The notes under the pieces: generated by a model | Databases searched by the model: none | What the model was told of the DNA's origin: nothing | What the model saw: the letters and a program-made list of their open reading frames with translations, nothing else | Position numbers and translations under genes: made by a program | In this document: positions 44,914 through 55,390 of the stretch, piece by piece | Layout of the letters: every line of letters begins with the position of its first letter | Numbering within the stretch: the first letter of the stretch is position 1 | From: Sordariomycetes sp. S80-01Y | Taxonomy: Eukaryota; Ascomycota; Sordariomycetes | DNA: 64,000 bases | Direction of reading: 5' to 3' | NCBI GenBank assembly: GCA_037042185.1 | Contig: JAXQJY010000018.1 | Span: forward strand, 248,001 to 312,000

Positions 44914-47175
44914 AGCGATGGGGTATAAAACGGGTTCCTATGGATAAAATGTTCTTGCTATCGTAGGGTTGCTACTTAGCGACAGGAGGAGACGGGCCGG
45001 GCCTGGTCCGCTGGAAGGATAGATTATGTGACACCGTCGGGATACTATGGGGAGGTCTTTAATGCGTCTTATGAGGGAATTAATCTTCTGTAGTGATTAT
45101 AGAATTATTATGAGTTCCTACCTCCGTCGATTATCTAGTCCGGTTCACACGCTCGTGCCATGCGTAGATGCCTCGACCTGTTCATTAGTTCGCATGTTGG
45201 CAAGATAACAATGGCTGCTAAGTGTGAATTTTGTCCGTCTCTAGTACGCCATTGAGCATCTGGCATCTTAGATCTGCTATAGCCTACTGCGTACGCTTTG
45301 TGAGACGCTGGCGCGGCGGCGGATTTAATATCCGGTTTAAGGAACTTTTAGGGAGCGAATTAATGAGTAGTTAGATTATCTCTACTATTAATATTAAATT
45401 ACTAGAGATGGCCGAAGGATTCGTGTTACCTTTTGTGTAAGCTTGTAAGAGTTTCGGGAAGCCTATGCTACTCGTGAATATTACTACTAATTCACAATGC
45501 TTGCTATTCGGATGCTAAGTCGGTTTAACTAATTTATTATTTACATAATAATTAGGCTAATAGTTATGACTAGAGATATTCTTTATATATAGGTCTGGAG
45601 AAGTATCTCTAGCTCCGCGGGACGACGGAAGTGGGGACTAAATAGTGAAGAACGGATACTTAGCGATACTTCTCCACTGCGGGTTAAGCGGAATTAGCGG
45701 GACATTAATACTCTTTTTCTTTTCACTAATAATTATTTAAAACGGCATCAGAATGGGCGGAGCTGCACAGGCTCTAACTACGGGTAGTTAGGGACTCACA
45801 GGAACCATAACAATGAGCCAAGGGTGCCCTCGATATCTCGTAGCTTCGGACTTTAGGTGACTGCAATTAGTTTGTAGTTCACTTACCTCTTTTAAAGATC
45901 GACTCGATTCTGAAGAGTAACAGTTGCTCTTTTCTCACCAACTTCCGCATATAAAAGTTGCGCGTGTCCATATGTTTGCTCCTGAAGTCATTAAAAGACA
46001 TGGATTTTCACGCTCTTTCGCCATGTCAACTACAGCGATTTTTTCTGTCGGGGCCGAAAGCTAAGCAGTATCCAACCACTGTGTGTCACAAATGCCCTGC
46101 TGCCAAATTTTGTGCATAGGCCCCAGACATTGGCGAACTCATTTAATCTTAGATTATTTCGCCAATGGCCACAATTTGGTACCAAGGTCATCATGAAGTT
46201 CGACATGCTTCTAATTATTACAATATCTTTGACACCAGATTATCTTGAGTTATTGGTTCTGTCAAAGCATAGCTATTGCGACTCAAAGTCCAAGAAGAGC
46301 CAAAGCCGCTGAGATTCTATCGTTTAGGGTTGCTCTTTATTGCATCAACTTCGAACATTTCAGCCAATCACAAACAGCTAACGATTACGAGAACCACTAT
46401 CACGGTCTTTAGAACTGTCGCCGCTAGCCTGATGCTCGACATTGGTTCCTCATCTCCAGTGGAGAAACCCGTCACTTCGACATTATTCTCCACCCGACTA
46501 CGATGATATCGCCACGTTCCAGGAATGTAATATCGACAGCCCTGAATACGGCTTCGGCCTGTCAATTTAATCCAGGCTTGGTATGAGACAACGATTCAAA
46601 CATAAAATGCATAGAAGAAAAATGACTGACTCCTGAGCAGCCGGGCACACTGCGGTGGATTTCGCGATGGACCTGGAAGAGCTTTGGGATGCGCTTAAGG
46701 ACCATGAAAGTAAGAAGAGGAGTTCAGGAATGCACATACCCATTCGTATATTACGCCAGGCGACCTAGGTGGCTGTGGTCTTGTATTCGGTATGGCAGCC
46801 GTAGCTCAATGTACAAAGAACTATCCTGCACCCCCGTAAGAAGGCATAACCGTAGGAATACCCAATTTTATAAGCGCCTTCAACTTCCGCCCCTCCCCTA
46901 AAATTGAATACCACTATCAGTGCCGAGGATTTCTACAATTATCAGGGCCCACGCTTATACTAGGCCCGAACCGTTGGCGTACTGCGGTGGCTAAGATACT
47001 CTAACCTCGTTTACTTTGGCGAGTGGGGCGGCCGGATTATTGTTATAGCGTGTAAGCTGTCGTGGGACCCCGCTCATTACGCATGGTCACGGAACGATGG
47101 CACATGCAGCGAAATGAGATGAACATAGTAAAAGTCTGTTTATCTCTGAGCACCTCCCTCCGTGGAATAGAAATC
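44914..47175. other. AT-rich gene-poor region, RIP-like composition
   Basis: About 2.2 kb, with a strongly AT-rich core (about 45060-45760) full of TAAT/ATTA and stops in every frame, which suggests repeat-induced point mutation of old repeats. I recognise no gene. A frame with ATGAAGTTCGACATGCTTC at 46192 encodes a short hydrophobic start but leads nowhere. Confidence 0.5.
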
Positions 47176-49313
47176 ATGCTTTCGAATCGCCTCAATGAAA
47201 CCCCTGGAGGCAGTGCGCATGGCAAGTGGAGCAGACTGACCATGTCATGTGCCGAGTGCCACAGACGCAAGCAGAAGGCCAGTGGTTGTCTCGCCACTGT
47301 CATCCTTTCAGCATGCTAACCCAGCTAGTGTGATCGGCTTCACCCATGTTCGAATTGCTCCAAAAGGGAAAAGCCTGTACGACACGCTCTTTTCTATGTT
47401 CCCGGTCACGTGTAACACTGGCAGGCTGACGGCTTATCTCCTAGCACTTGTGCATTTATGAAAGCTTGCATCACGAACAAGCTGCTCATATTCGCGGGGC
47501 TTCCTCACAGCCATCTTCTGCCTCGCTCAATCTGCAAGCGATACCTGACTCGCCAGCAGCGCCATACCTGACCAGCTGTGACAAGTACATATCAGATGAT
47601 ATGGGCTATTCGTTGGATGCTTCTGACGGGACCTTGGGACTCATCAGGTTGGCAAACGTGCCGTATAGCTCCAAGACCGGGCAGGATCAAGGCCCCGACC
47701 ACCTAGAAGGAAAATTGCCACCTCATTACAAGACCTACGTTCGCCAGCTACCCTCACAAAAGTATATCGAGATCTTGGCACGGATTTTCTTCACCGACAT
47801 CGCCTGGTATTACGACATTATAGATGAAGGTTCATTTTATCAGCAACTTTGTTCCTGGAATATGGTGCCATACTCCATCGTCACTCAGGACCCGTCGAAA
47901 TTGCCTCCTGATCTTCTTCCCTTCCCGGCACTGCTTTTCCAGATTCTGGCCCAGGCACTCTTGCTATTACCTGTTCATGCTGGCGATTCTGTCCTGCATC
48001 TAAAGAACCGCCCTGATATGTCCTTTGCGGACCTGGCAGTGGAGTACAGCGAAGTCGGACATGAAATCTTGGTGTCACTAAGAACTAAGTGCAAAGCCCT
48101 AAGTATGGTTCAGGCTGGTCTCTTGAGGACATCCTTCCAGAAGAGCACGGGCTCTGTTATGGAGGCATGGCACATCCTTGGGGCAACCATCCGGGATGCA
48201 CAAGAAATGGGTCTTCATCGAACCCGACATACAGATACTTCCTTAGCCGCTATGAGCATCTCATCAGATCATCTGAGAGATCTGGAGATGCGGACCAGGC
48301 TTTGGCTCTCGTTGCACCTATGGGATGGTCATATGTCCGTTGTACTTGGAAGACCAATGGCCACCAGAGTGGATCACGAGATTCTCATCTCCCTTTTGGA
48401 CAAAATAAGAGCAAGAAAAGACGATTTGTCAGGGCCAGTTTCGAATTCCCACAAACGTTCTGTGCCTTTTACTTTTATTCTTGAAGGTTACCGCGCTGCC
48501 TATCGCTATCTTCAAGACATCCACGACCTCGAATCATCTGGACTGCCTCGCGTCGACAAGTACAGGACCGTCGAATCGATCCATGCGAACATTGTCCAGA
48601 ATTTGCGCCGCCTACCCGACTATATCAAAGTAGAGAGTGCCGACTCCGGCAGAGAAGGCGAATCCTCAGATCTATGGCTTCTGGCTGCGCGGGAGACGAC
48701 CTTCACAGAGCTTCATTTTGTACTCTTGGCGCTTCATCGGCCATATATTTTCTCCGTCCCTAGAAGCCGCGAGGAGGCACACAATGCCGCGCTGCGAATT
48801 CTCACTTCGCAGAGCCGACTCTTCACCATGTCCGCATCGCGCGAGTATCAGCCTTTCAATTTCGTATTCGCAACCTTCGATGCCATGGTCCTTATCCAAG
48901 TCGTCTATATTCTCTTTCCACACGAGAATAGGAGCCGACTGGATGCCTCGGTAAATAACATACAATGGGGACTACATAGGTTAGACGGGATGAGGAGAAA
49001 TAGCCAACTTGCTGCCTCTGCGTATGATGTCGTCCAGTCACTCTATCAGAGGATGATGAGTCGACTTCATCCCGAATCTTATCCCGCGCCTAGCTCGAAT
49101 GAAGTGCAGATACCACATGCTATGCACGAGAATATGGCCTGTCTCTTCTCTGATATTCCGCAGCAGGATGTAACGATGGTTTCATCAAATTCTATTACAG
49201 AGCAGATCTACGCTTTGGAGCCTCTCCAGCCTTTTCATGATCTAATACTCCAATCGTCTTCCGACTATGACTGGCAGCAGATACAACCAGCAGTGTACCC
49301 TTGGCCACAGTAG
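47176..49313 (+). CDS. Zn2Cys6 transcription factor with fungal-specific TF domain (third regulator)
   Basis: Three exons: 47176-47277, 47329-47376 and 47445-49313, 672 residues. Joined, the zinc cluster reads CAECHRRKQK, CDRLHPCSNCSKREKP, HLCIYE, i.e. C-X2-C-X6-C-X6-C-X2-C-X8-C. The first intron seems to begin GCCAGT rather than GT: exon 1 must end at the Lys codon to restore the conserved K-C-D junction, and the acceptor CTAG before TGTGATCGG fits phase 0. That makes it a GC-AG intron or a mutated donor. The second intron (GTACGA...CTAG) is standard and phase 0. The middle domain shows IRDAQEMGLHRTRH and EMRTRLWLSLHLWDGHMSVVLGRP, typical of fungal_trans. Target genes unknown; the convergent neighbour is a dienelactone-hydrolase-like enzyme. 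Confidence 0.85.
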
Positions 49314-49561
49314 CAACCGCTCCGGGATCTGTTGGTGGAGGAGTTTCAGATTCACCAAATGAGGTTATGGATCAACGACACCCAGTAAACATAGGAAATA
49401 TCAGTTTCAGCACGAAGTATCCAGCAAAATAACACCATACAAAATGGTAAAGGCTTTTCATCGTCGTCAGCCCTGCCGAAGGCCTTAACTACTACCGTTG
49501 TTTAATATTTGCCTTGGCAAATACCAACAAGTATCCTCGTAGGTTGGATAATGAAGTAACT

Positions 49562-50575
49562 TTACACTTCCATTCCTTCCTTCATTCCTTCCTTCACCTT
49601 CCCGAACCAACTCGCAATCTCGCCCACGTTACGATCAACGCAATCTGCCTGATCATAATGTTGGAAATGCGAAACGTCGTTATCCCAGATGAGCTTCTTA
49701 TTCTTAGTGGGAATAGAGTCAAAATGCCTTTTGGCTGCTGCGGCATTCATACAATTATCCCCATGCACAATGAGAGCCGGTTTGTTCAACTTCGCAACTC
49801 CAGGGACGGTGGTATAGCTGAAATGATCCAAATCGGACATTACAGCGTAGCGATTTTCGAAGTTCTTGAGCGTCCAAGGCCCGTACCATGACCAGACGAC
49901 GGGTCCTGGGAGGCCGGCAAGTGACCCAGTGGTGGGATCGGCGACCTTTGGATCAACCAACGGCTGGTACACTACCTCTCCAGTCTTCTCGTACAAGTCG
50001 CGGGCTTTCCTCGCTCGTTCAATTCGCGCACTGTAGAGCGCCTCTCCTTGCTCTGGAGTGGGCATCGCCATCGATGCAATATCCGCTCCTGGTTCCCAAG
50101 CAACACAACCTGCACAGATCATATAGATGTCGGTCTCGTGATCGCGGAAATAGCCCGAGACTGATGCCACTCCTGTAACTCGAGCATCGTAGGATGCAAT
50201 GTCGAGCGATTGCGGGCCTCCTTGACAGATTCCAACGAGGAAGAGCTTTGACTTGTCTACATCGCCTCGGCTCACGAGATAGTCGAGTCCGGAAACGGCG
50301 TCTTCGTTCTTCATTTTGGGATTCTCTTGTCGTCGCGGCTGGCCGGAACTCTCGCCGACAGTGCGCGGGTCGAAGATTAAGGCAGCATACCCCTCGTCAG
50401 CCAGTCGCGTCGCATATTGCAGGGGCGCCTGCTCTTTGATGAAAGAGTAGGGACCGATAACAACAACCCCAGGCGGGTTGGAAATATCGGTCGGACGATA
50501 GAGAATCCCGGCAACGGTCTCTCCGTGAGATGGATACGTCACTTTTTCCGTGCTATATCGGCCGTGGCAGGTCAT
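49562..50575 (-). CDS. Dienelactone-hydrolase-like alpha/beta hydrolase with Cys nucleophile
   Basis: Single exon, 337 residues, no signal peptide. Alpha/beta hydrolase core: PPGVVVIGPYSFIKEQ (oxyanion strand), LIFDPRTVGESSGQPRR, nucleophile elbow VGICQGGPQSLD, acid region KPALIVHGDNCMN and likely His in WDNDVSHFQHYDQ. The elbow carries Cys (G-I-C-Q-G) where most esterases have Ser, as in dienelactone hydrolases. The closest broad group is the YcjY/xylanase-like bacterial and fungal hydrolases of small esters. The C-terminus is a short repeat (GMKEGMKEGMEV) encoded by CCTTCCTTCATT-type tracts. It lies convergent to the third zinc-cluster gene. Substrate unknown. Confidence 0.85.
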   Translation of the reverse strand: MTCHGRYSTEKVTYPSHGETVAGILYRPTDISNPPGVVVIGPYSFIKEQAPLQYATRLADEGYAALIFDPRTVGESSGQPRRQENPKMKNEDAVSGLDYLVSRGDVDKSKLFLVGICQGGPQSLDIASYDARVTGVASVSGYFRDHETDIYMICAGCVAWEPGADIASMAMPTPEQGEALYSARIERARKARDLYEKTGEVVYQPLVDPKVADPTTGSLAGLPGPVVWSWYGPWTLKNFENRYAVMSDLDHFSYTTVPGVAKLNKPALIVHGDNCMNAAAAKRHFDSIPTKNKKLIWDNDVSHFQHYDQADCVDRNVGEIASWFGKVKEGMKEGMEV

Positions 50576-51150
50576 TGTGCTCGAAGATAGTACAAGACAA
50601 GAGATGATGGGTATTGTTGAACGACTTTCTTAATGGAGTGACTGAGGGACAAAGTATCTGGAACGAAAGCCAAAATGTAGGCAAATCCGACCTTTAAATA
50701 CTTACTCATCCCCCTTAATCCATGATTGCAAAGCTGGGGGGTTGGAATGCAGACGCTTTCGGCAATGCTGATCTTCGGCTCACCTGCGCCCAAGCTGTGG
50801 GTGATGTCAATTTGGCGCAGGGTTCAGTTGTGCCCCGGTATTTTCGGCCTTACAGCCCACTGTATCCCGAAAGCCCCCAGTCTTTTCGGCAATGTAACAT
50901 ACATGCAGCGCTAGCTGCTACCAGGCTTACGACGGCCAAAGCTCGTTAAGTTTGTGGCGCTCAGAGTGTGAGGTTTGGCAAGCCTGTCTCTTAATAGTCA
51001 GCATTCGTTGCCGTGCCGTCGTACGCCGTTGGTGAAGACAACATCCATATCAGCGAGCTGGGACGGGTCTTCGGCCCAAGGCCAGGCCATCTTACTTTCA
51101 CCACATCAGTTTCACACACTCGAAGAGCTAACTTAAAACAAACAAATACT
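50576..51150. other. Intergenic region, no gene seen
   Basis: 5' flank of the hydrolase gene and 3' flank of the small membrane protein frame. Nothing recognisable. Confidence 0.5.
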
Positions 51151-51414
51151 TCATGTAGCAAGAGAAATATCAAACAGCCTCTCAAATCCCAAATACTGAT
51201 ATATAGCAGCAACAGTCAGCAACAAGGTAAAGCACGCCACCAGCAACGCACTTAGAGTGAAAGCATCACCCCATTCGCTTGTAGGCACAGCGTGACCGAC
51301 ACCACAACAAATGCTGAATATGACCGCTGTGACTCCAACACTCAGGATTGCGCGTGTACTTAAACCTTCCGCTATCTCAACAAATATGTATGGAATGGAA
51401 ACTGTGCCGTTCAT
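51151..51414 (-). CDS. Possible small membrane protein
   Basis: 87-residue frame from an ATG. Two probable transmembrane helices (AILSVGVTAVIFSICCGVG and FTLSALLVACFTLLLTVAAIYQYLGF) are separated by a short loop. I do not recognise it. It could be a real small gene or the last exon of a longer one; the acidic N-terminus EIAEGLSTR resembles no known signal. Low confidence. Confidence 0.35.
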   Translation of the reverse strand: MNGTVSIPYIFVEIAEGLSTRAILSVGVTAVIFSICCGVGHAVPTSEWGDAFTLSALLVACFTLLLTVAAIYQYLGFERLFDISLAT

Positions 51415-51595
51415 GTCGCCTCGTAACTTGATGAGTCGCCAGGTAAGACATTGGTCCCCTCCGCCAGAGTGGTAGAGGAGGTATCTTAACCGACTGACAG
51501 TTCTACTCCCTTCGAATGGCAGAATATCGAATTATGTCGCTGTTATTGTTTTTTTATTGTCCGGTTACTGGACTGCCGGTTTATCAGCGAGAATC

Positions 51596-52988
51596 TCAAG
51601 AAAGGCTTACAAAGTCTGCGCTTACGTATGATACTCTGATAAAATGTACAAACCGAATCTTACAAAACCACTGAGAAATCCATGTTTTTGACTTTGCGTA
51701 ATTGAATGTTAGTTCGTGGCTCAGCTTCTGGTTGTCCCAGGAGTTGTCAAAGAAAACTACTCTGGGGTTTGCACTGCACTTGACAATTTTGCCCTTGTGA
51801 TATCGAAAGAAGACAAGGCTGCTGGATGTGAGTCTATCGTTTGAGAAAGTCAGCTCCGAGCCACTTACTTGACTTCCGCTTCTGCATCTATGGGCTTCGC
51901 CACTACGCCATTATCGTTGTCGAAGCCTTCATCTGTTCCGCTGCCTCCGCTACTACTACTACCGCCAGGTTCGTTGGGGGCCTCACTGGGCAGACTCTCG
52001 TTTGTGTAAGCCTCAACAGTATCGTATGAACCAGTCCCCAAGTTTTTAGCCTTTGATCGACCCATATTCACCACTTCCTCAAGCACGCGGTGAGCATCGC
52101 TCTCTCCACCGGATCTTTTCGCACCAGCAAGGTAGACTTGATGTTGCAATTTGGCAGGGGCTTGTTTCGGAGACGAAGGAGCCCGGCTGCCCGACTGCGA
52201 CGTTCTCGTTCCTGAACTGATTTCAGAAAGATCGCCACTGGGAACAGACCATGAATCCAGAATTTCTTTTGAAGCCGACCGACCAAGTCTCCTGGGACCC
52301 GCTCCCACAGATTTGCGATATGTAGTGCGCACTTTGCTTGCTTCAGGCCGGTCGTCAATATGCACTCTTGGGCTTGATTTATCATCTCCGGAGGCCGATG
52401 AGACCGGCGAATCCTGACTTCGACAAAATTCAAAGCACGTGTCGAATTCGTGCCCCCCGGCGTCATACGTGGAGTAAGCCCGTCCAGGCTGATTCCCATG
52501 AGCTTGTGACTCGGCATCCACTCTCTGGGATAAGTTGGTGCCCACAGTCTCGGCGAGTTTATCATGATAATCGTGCCAGTGTGATGTATCAGACAGGGAT
52601 GGAGTTGAAGGGGGCTGATCTACGTAATCATCCTCACTCTCCGTGTAACTTCTAGTATCGACTATCGCCGCAGATAAGGGCCATTGATGACGACCATCAA
52701 CGTGGTGGTGGTCCTTTTGGATGGATGGACCTGACTCTAGATGTGGAATGTGCCGCGTCTGTCTGCTAACGAACCGCTCTGCAGACGAGACTCGAAATGC
52801 AGGTTCGCCATCCCCGTATTTCCTCCCAACCCGTGTGCTTTGTGTCGGTGGCCTCGGTTCAATTAGGGGAGAGAGACGAAACAAGGGTAATCATCACCTA
52901 CCTGGTCAGTGTCGGGATCTCCATCGGCATGAGAGGGAGTCGCGGGGCGCAAGGTGGCTGGCACGACGGCGACGAATCTGGGGAACAT
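51596..52988 (-). CDS. Serine-rich protein of unknown function, three exons
   Basis: Exons 52988-52898, 52778-51869 and 51821-51596 join in frame to 408 residues starting MFPRFVAVVPATLRPATPSH. The large middle exon alone ends in a TAA that is part of a strong donor (TCAA|GTAAGT). Splicing 47 nt leads to a last exon without any Met, reading SLVFFRYHKGKIVKCSANPR, then VVFFDNSWDNQKLSHELTF and QWFCKIRFVHFIRVSY, ending at TGA. The exon 1 donor is GTAG|GTGATG, which restores frame at ERFVSRQTRH. Residues ~30-330 are polar and low-complexity (Ser, Gly, Asp, Arg), probably disordered; the C-terminal ~75 residues look folded. No known domain. Probably cytosolic or nuclear. The gene is a likely mis-annotation target because the last exon is easily missed. 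Confidence 0.6.
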
Positions 52989-53296
52989 CCCTTGGTTATG
53001 TAGGCAATTGAAAGTGCATTTGAAAGTGAAAATGGTACACTGCCACCATCAACGGCACGTGAGGCGTAGCACTTCAAATCAAGTCAGGGTGTCGTATCGT
53101 ATTTATGAGTATGCAAGCCTGATATTTAATCCGAGCAATATTTAAAAAAATCGGTAGAAAGTCTCCCGCTAAATTAAAATACGCTAATAAAGATAGGGGT
53201 AGAGTCGGTAGACAAAGATGGATAAAAAGAGATCGATTATAACTAGCGCCTAATCGAAGAATTATAGGACGAAGTCCGGTAATAGAAATTAGCTAT

Positions 53297-53478
53297 TGTT
53301 ACGGTTGTGCCGAACCTAGTTGCAGGGTAATTCATTTACGTCGCTCGATCTAGCCGGCTGGCACCTTAGTCATCTATAGTCACGTGTGGTGACCGCGTGG
53401 CTACTAATACCTCGCCGCCCTCCATACTCTCTTAAATTAACCAATTCAACCTATCTATAACCACCTCAAAGTGTTATA
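53297..53478. mobile_element. Solo-LTR-like relic, second copy (fossil)
   Basis: A ~182-bp segment starting TGTTACG and ending in TTATA, sharing its first ~13 bp and its last ~40 bp with the segment at 36397-36585. The shared end differs only by transitions in the direction expected from repeat-induced point mutation, and the surroundings are AT-rich. No internal element sequence is seen. Confidence 0.35.
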
Positions 53479-53700
53479 GTATGTTTGGCCATAAGGGAAC
53501 CAGAGAACCAGGAGCTAGATTATGGGTCCGGCTGGTCCTTTTCATTGGACGAGTGCAAGGAGGACTGACTAAGATGGTACGGCCAGTGGGAAGGACGTGA
53601 GCAGTAAGAAGTGGAGGCCGAGAGGGCCGGAACGAGCGTGGTGATTGGACGGAGACGCAGTCGACTCCACATCCCCTCTGCGCGGACAGGAGGACGCGTT

Positions 53701-53987
53701 ATACTCGTGCCACGCCCCACTTGAAGGTTTGCAATGGGATTGCGCACCATCTTGACACCACAACGGCCACATCACCACAACGGCCACTCTTAGGCGGCGC
53801 CCTGAGTAGATTTATATCGGATAATTAATTTGGGCTGGGTTTTTACCATAGGTCATCCGCTTGTGGGACTAGTTATTGATAAGATAACCTGGCCGTTGTG
53901 GTGATGTGGCCGTTGTGGTGTCAAGCACCATCTTATGACGGTGCGCGATCCCATTGCAAACCTTCAAGTGGGGCGTGGCACGAGTAT
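53701..53987. repeat. Long inverted repeat (~86/98-bp arms, ~103-bp spacer)
   Basis: Left arm 53701-53786 and right arm 53890-53987 are reverse complements apart from one substitution and a 12-nt insertion in the right arm. Each arm itself contains CACAACGGCCAC twice. The structure could fold into a large hairpin. It may be a miniature inverted-repeat element or a product of foldback duplication; no transposase is present and no target duplication is evident. Confidence 0.8.
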
Positions 53988-54295
53988 GGCGCGGGGCGCC
54001 CATTTGCACGTTCTAGAGAACTTGCTCTTTATTTTATTCGACGGAGTAGAGGGTCCCATTGCACTCCGCGCAGAGCGCTACGTTGATTACTAGCGGTTAT
54101 TCATTTTCATGCATGCGTGTATGTTGTCGCCTACGGCTCAGAGAGCACGTCGAATACTGGAAGGATAGATTCCTGTCGTTGCAGAAGAGGTCCCTTCCCA
54201 GCAGCTAGCTTAGCTATTCACTGTAGTAGCTAAGGCCGACCCATTCCGCAATTTCACGCATTCCAAACATTCCGGGGACTACTGTGGCACCCGGC

Positions 54296-55179
54296 ATGAA
54301 GACGTTTAGTAGGAATGTGGGCGCCTCTACCTTTAAATGCCCACCGGATTGCGATGATGTAGCTCTTTATCGTGTTCGGGAAATGGACCACGTCGCGCTT
54401 AACTCACCCGAGGAGGTGTATGGGCGTGGGTCCTGGGGCTACACAGGTGAGACAATCCGAGCAATTTGCAAGCCTGGCACTGATAGACCGTCTTCCTAGT
54501 CCTCCGAACGACATATTCCCATGAGTCAGACGCACTTTTCCTAATTGCGGTGGAAAAGCTAAACCGCTGGATTAAAGGTTTCTGGGCCTTCTTCCATCTC
54601 ATTGTTAAGCAGTCTGCGGAGTCTGTGTATTTGAAAACCGATTCGACTTATAATAACGTTGTCGCTGAGCGCTTCTGCTTAGACATCGTCGAAGACCGCG
54701 AAAAGCTTAACTGTAGCGATTTGCAAGCTGCTAGTCCCGCGGATGTCGATCTTTTGGGTCAACGATTCGACGAGTGGCGTATCTCTGTTGGCGCAGAGCA
54801 TGGCTTCGACTGGAGCCCACGTTTCTCCGATTGTATCCTGATCGACGATAACTCATTGGCCTCTTTGAATAATCTACCCGACTGTCCGCCAGATCTCAAG
54901 GCCCTCTTGGGGTCTCGAGCACCCATGCAGACATTTCATCAATGGTTCGCCGACGGGAAGGCATATGTATGGCTAATGGATGCACGGGGAGTCTCGGATT
55001 ACGCGCGAGATGCAGAATTGCAACGAGATAATCCTGGCGCACGGGGGTGGTTTAAAATCTCCGTCTTGATGCTATGGGAGGCCTGGTCTGCGAGAGCCTC
55101 GTATGAGCCAAAGACGGTTCTGTCGTGCGCCAACGACATGGTTGATGAAGATCCCGACAGTTACTGGTACGATTGGTGA
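54296..55179 (+). CDS. Protein of unknown function, two exons
   Basis: Exons 54296-54446 and 54500-55179 join in phase (ACA G|TC CTC) across a 53-nt intron to 276 residues, MKTFSRNVGASTFKCPPDC onward. I do not recognise a domain. The middle reads FLIAVEKLNRWIKGFWAFFHL; later parts include DDNSLASLNNLPDCPPDLK, MQTFHQWFADGKAYVWLMDA and GWFKISVLMLWEAW. It is rich in Trp, Asp and Cys, without signal peptide or clear membrane segments. The final TGA lies inside a donor-like sequence (GATTG|GTGAGT), so another exon may follow; I could not find a convincing one. Its place next to inverted repeats and a degenerate gene suggests an accessory, lineage-specific protein. Confidence 0.6.
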
Positions 55180-55390
55180 GTATAATGGCTACACATACTC
55201 GGAAGAAGATGCCACGCCCTGATATTCTTGAGTCGTCCCCGGCCAATTTATATCTATCAGTATATAATCAGGACTGATGTACGTAACACTGGACAGACTC
55301 AATGAAGTTGCCACTTCCGACACTCCCATATTCACTCACCGCAAGAGTGCTGCGAGCTTTTTGCCTCTCCAGACCCTTAAGAACAGGGGA

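Larger units (their letters stand above)
52989..54295. other. Accessory repeat region
   Basis: AT-rich between about 53100 and 53300, then an LTR-like segment and a long inverted repeat (listed separately). The frames seen here overlap these repeats and are not convincing genes. Confidence 0.5.

Noticed and set aside
46192-46312. Possible small secreted protein starting MKFDMLLIITISL
   Set aside because: Only a short tail without Cys pattern, no convincing second exon, and it lies in degenerate AT-rich sequence.
53520-54086. Short frames on both strands with similar peptides
   Set aside because: They are translations of the two arms of the inverted repeat, not separate genes.
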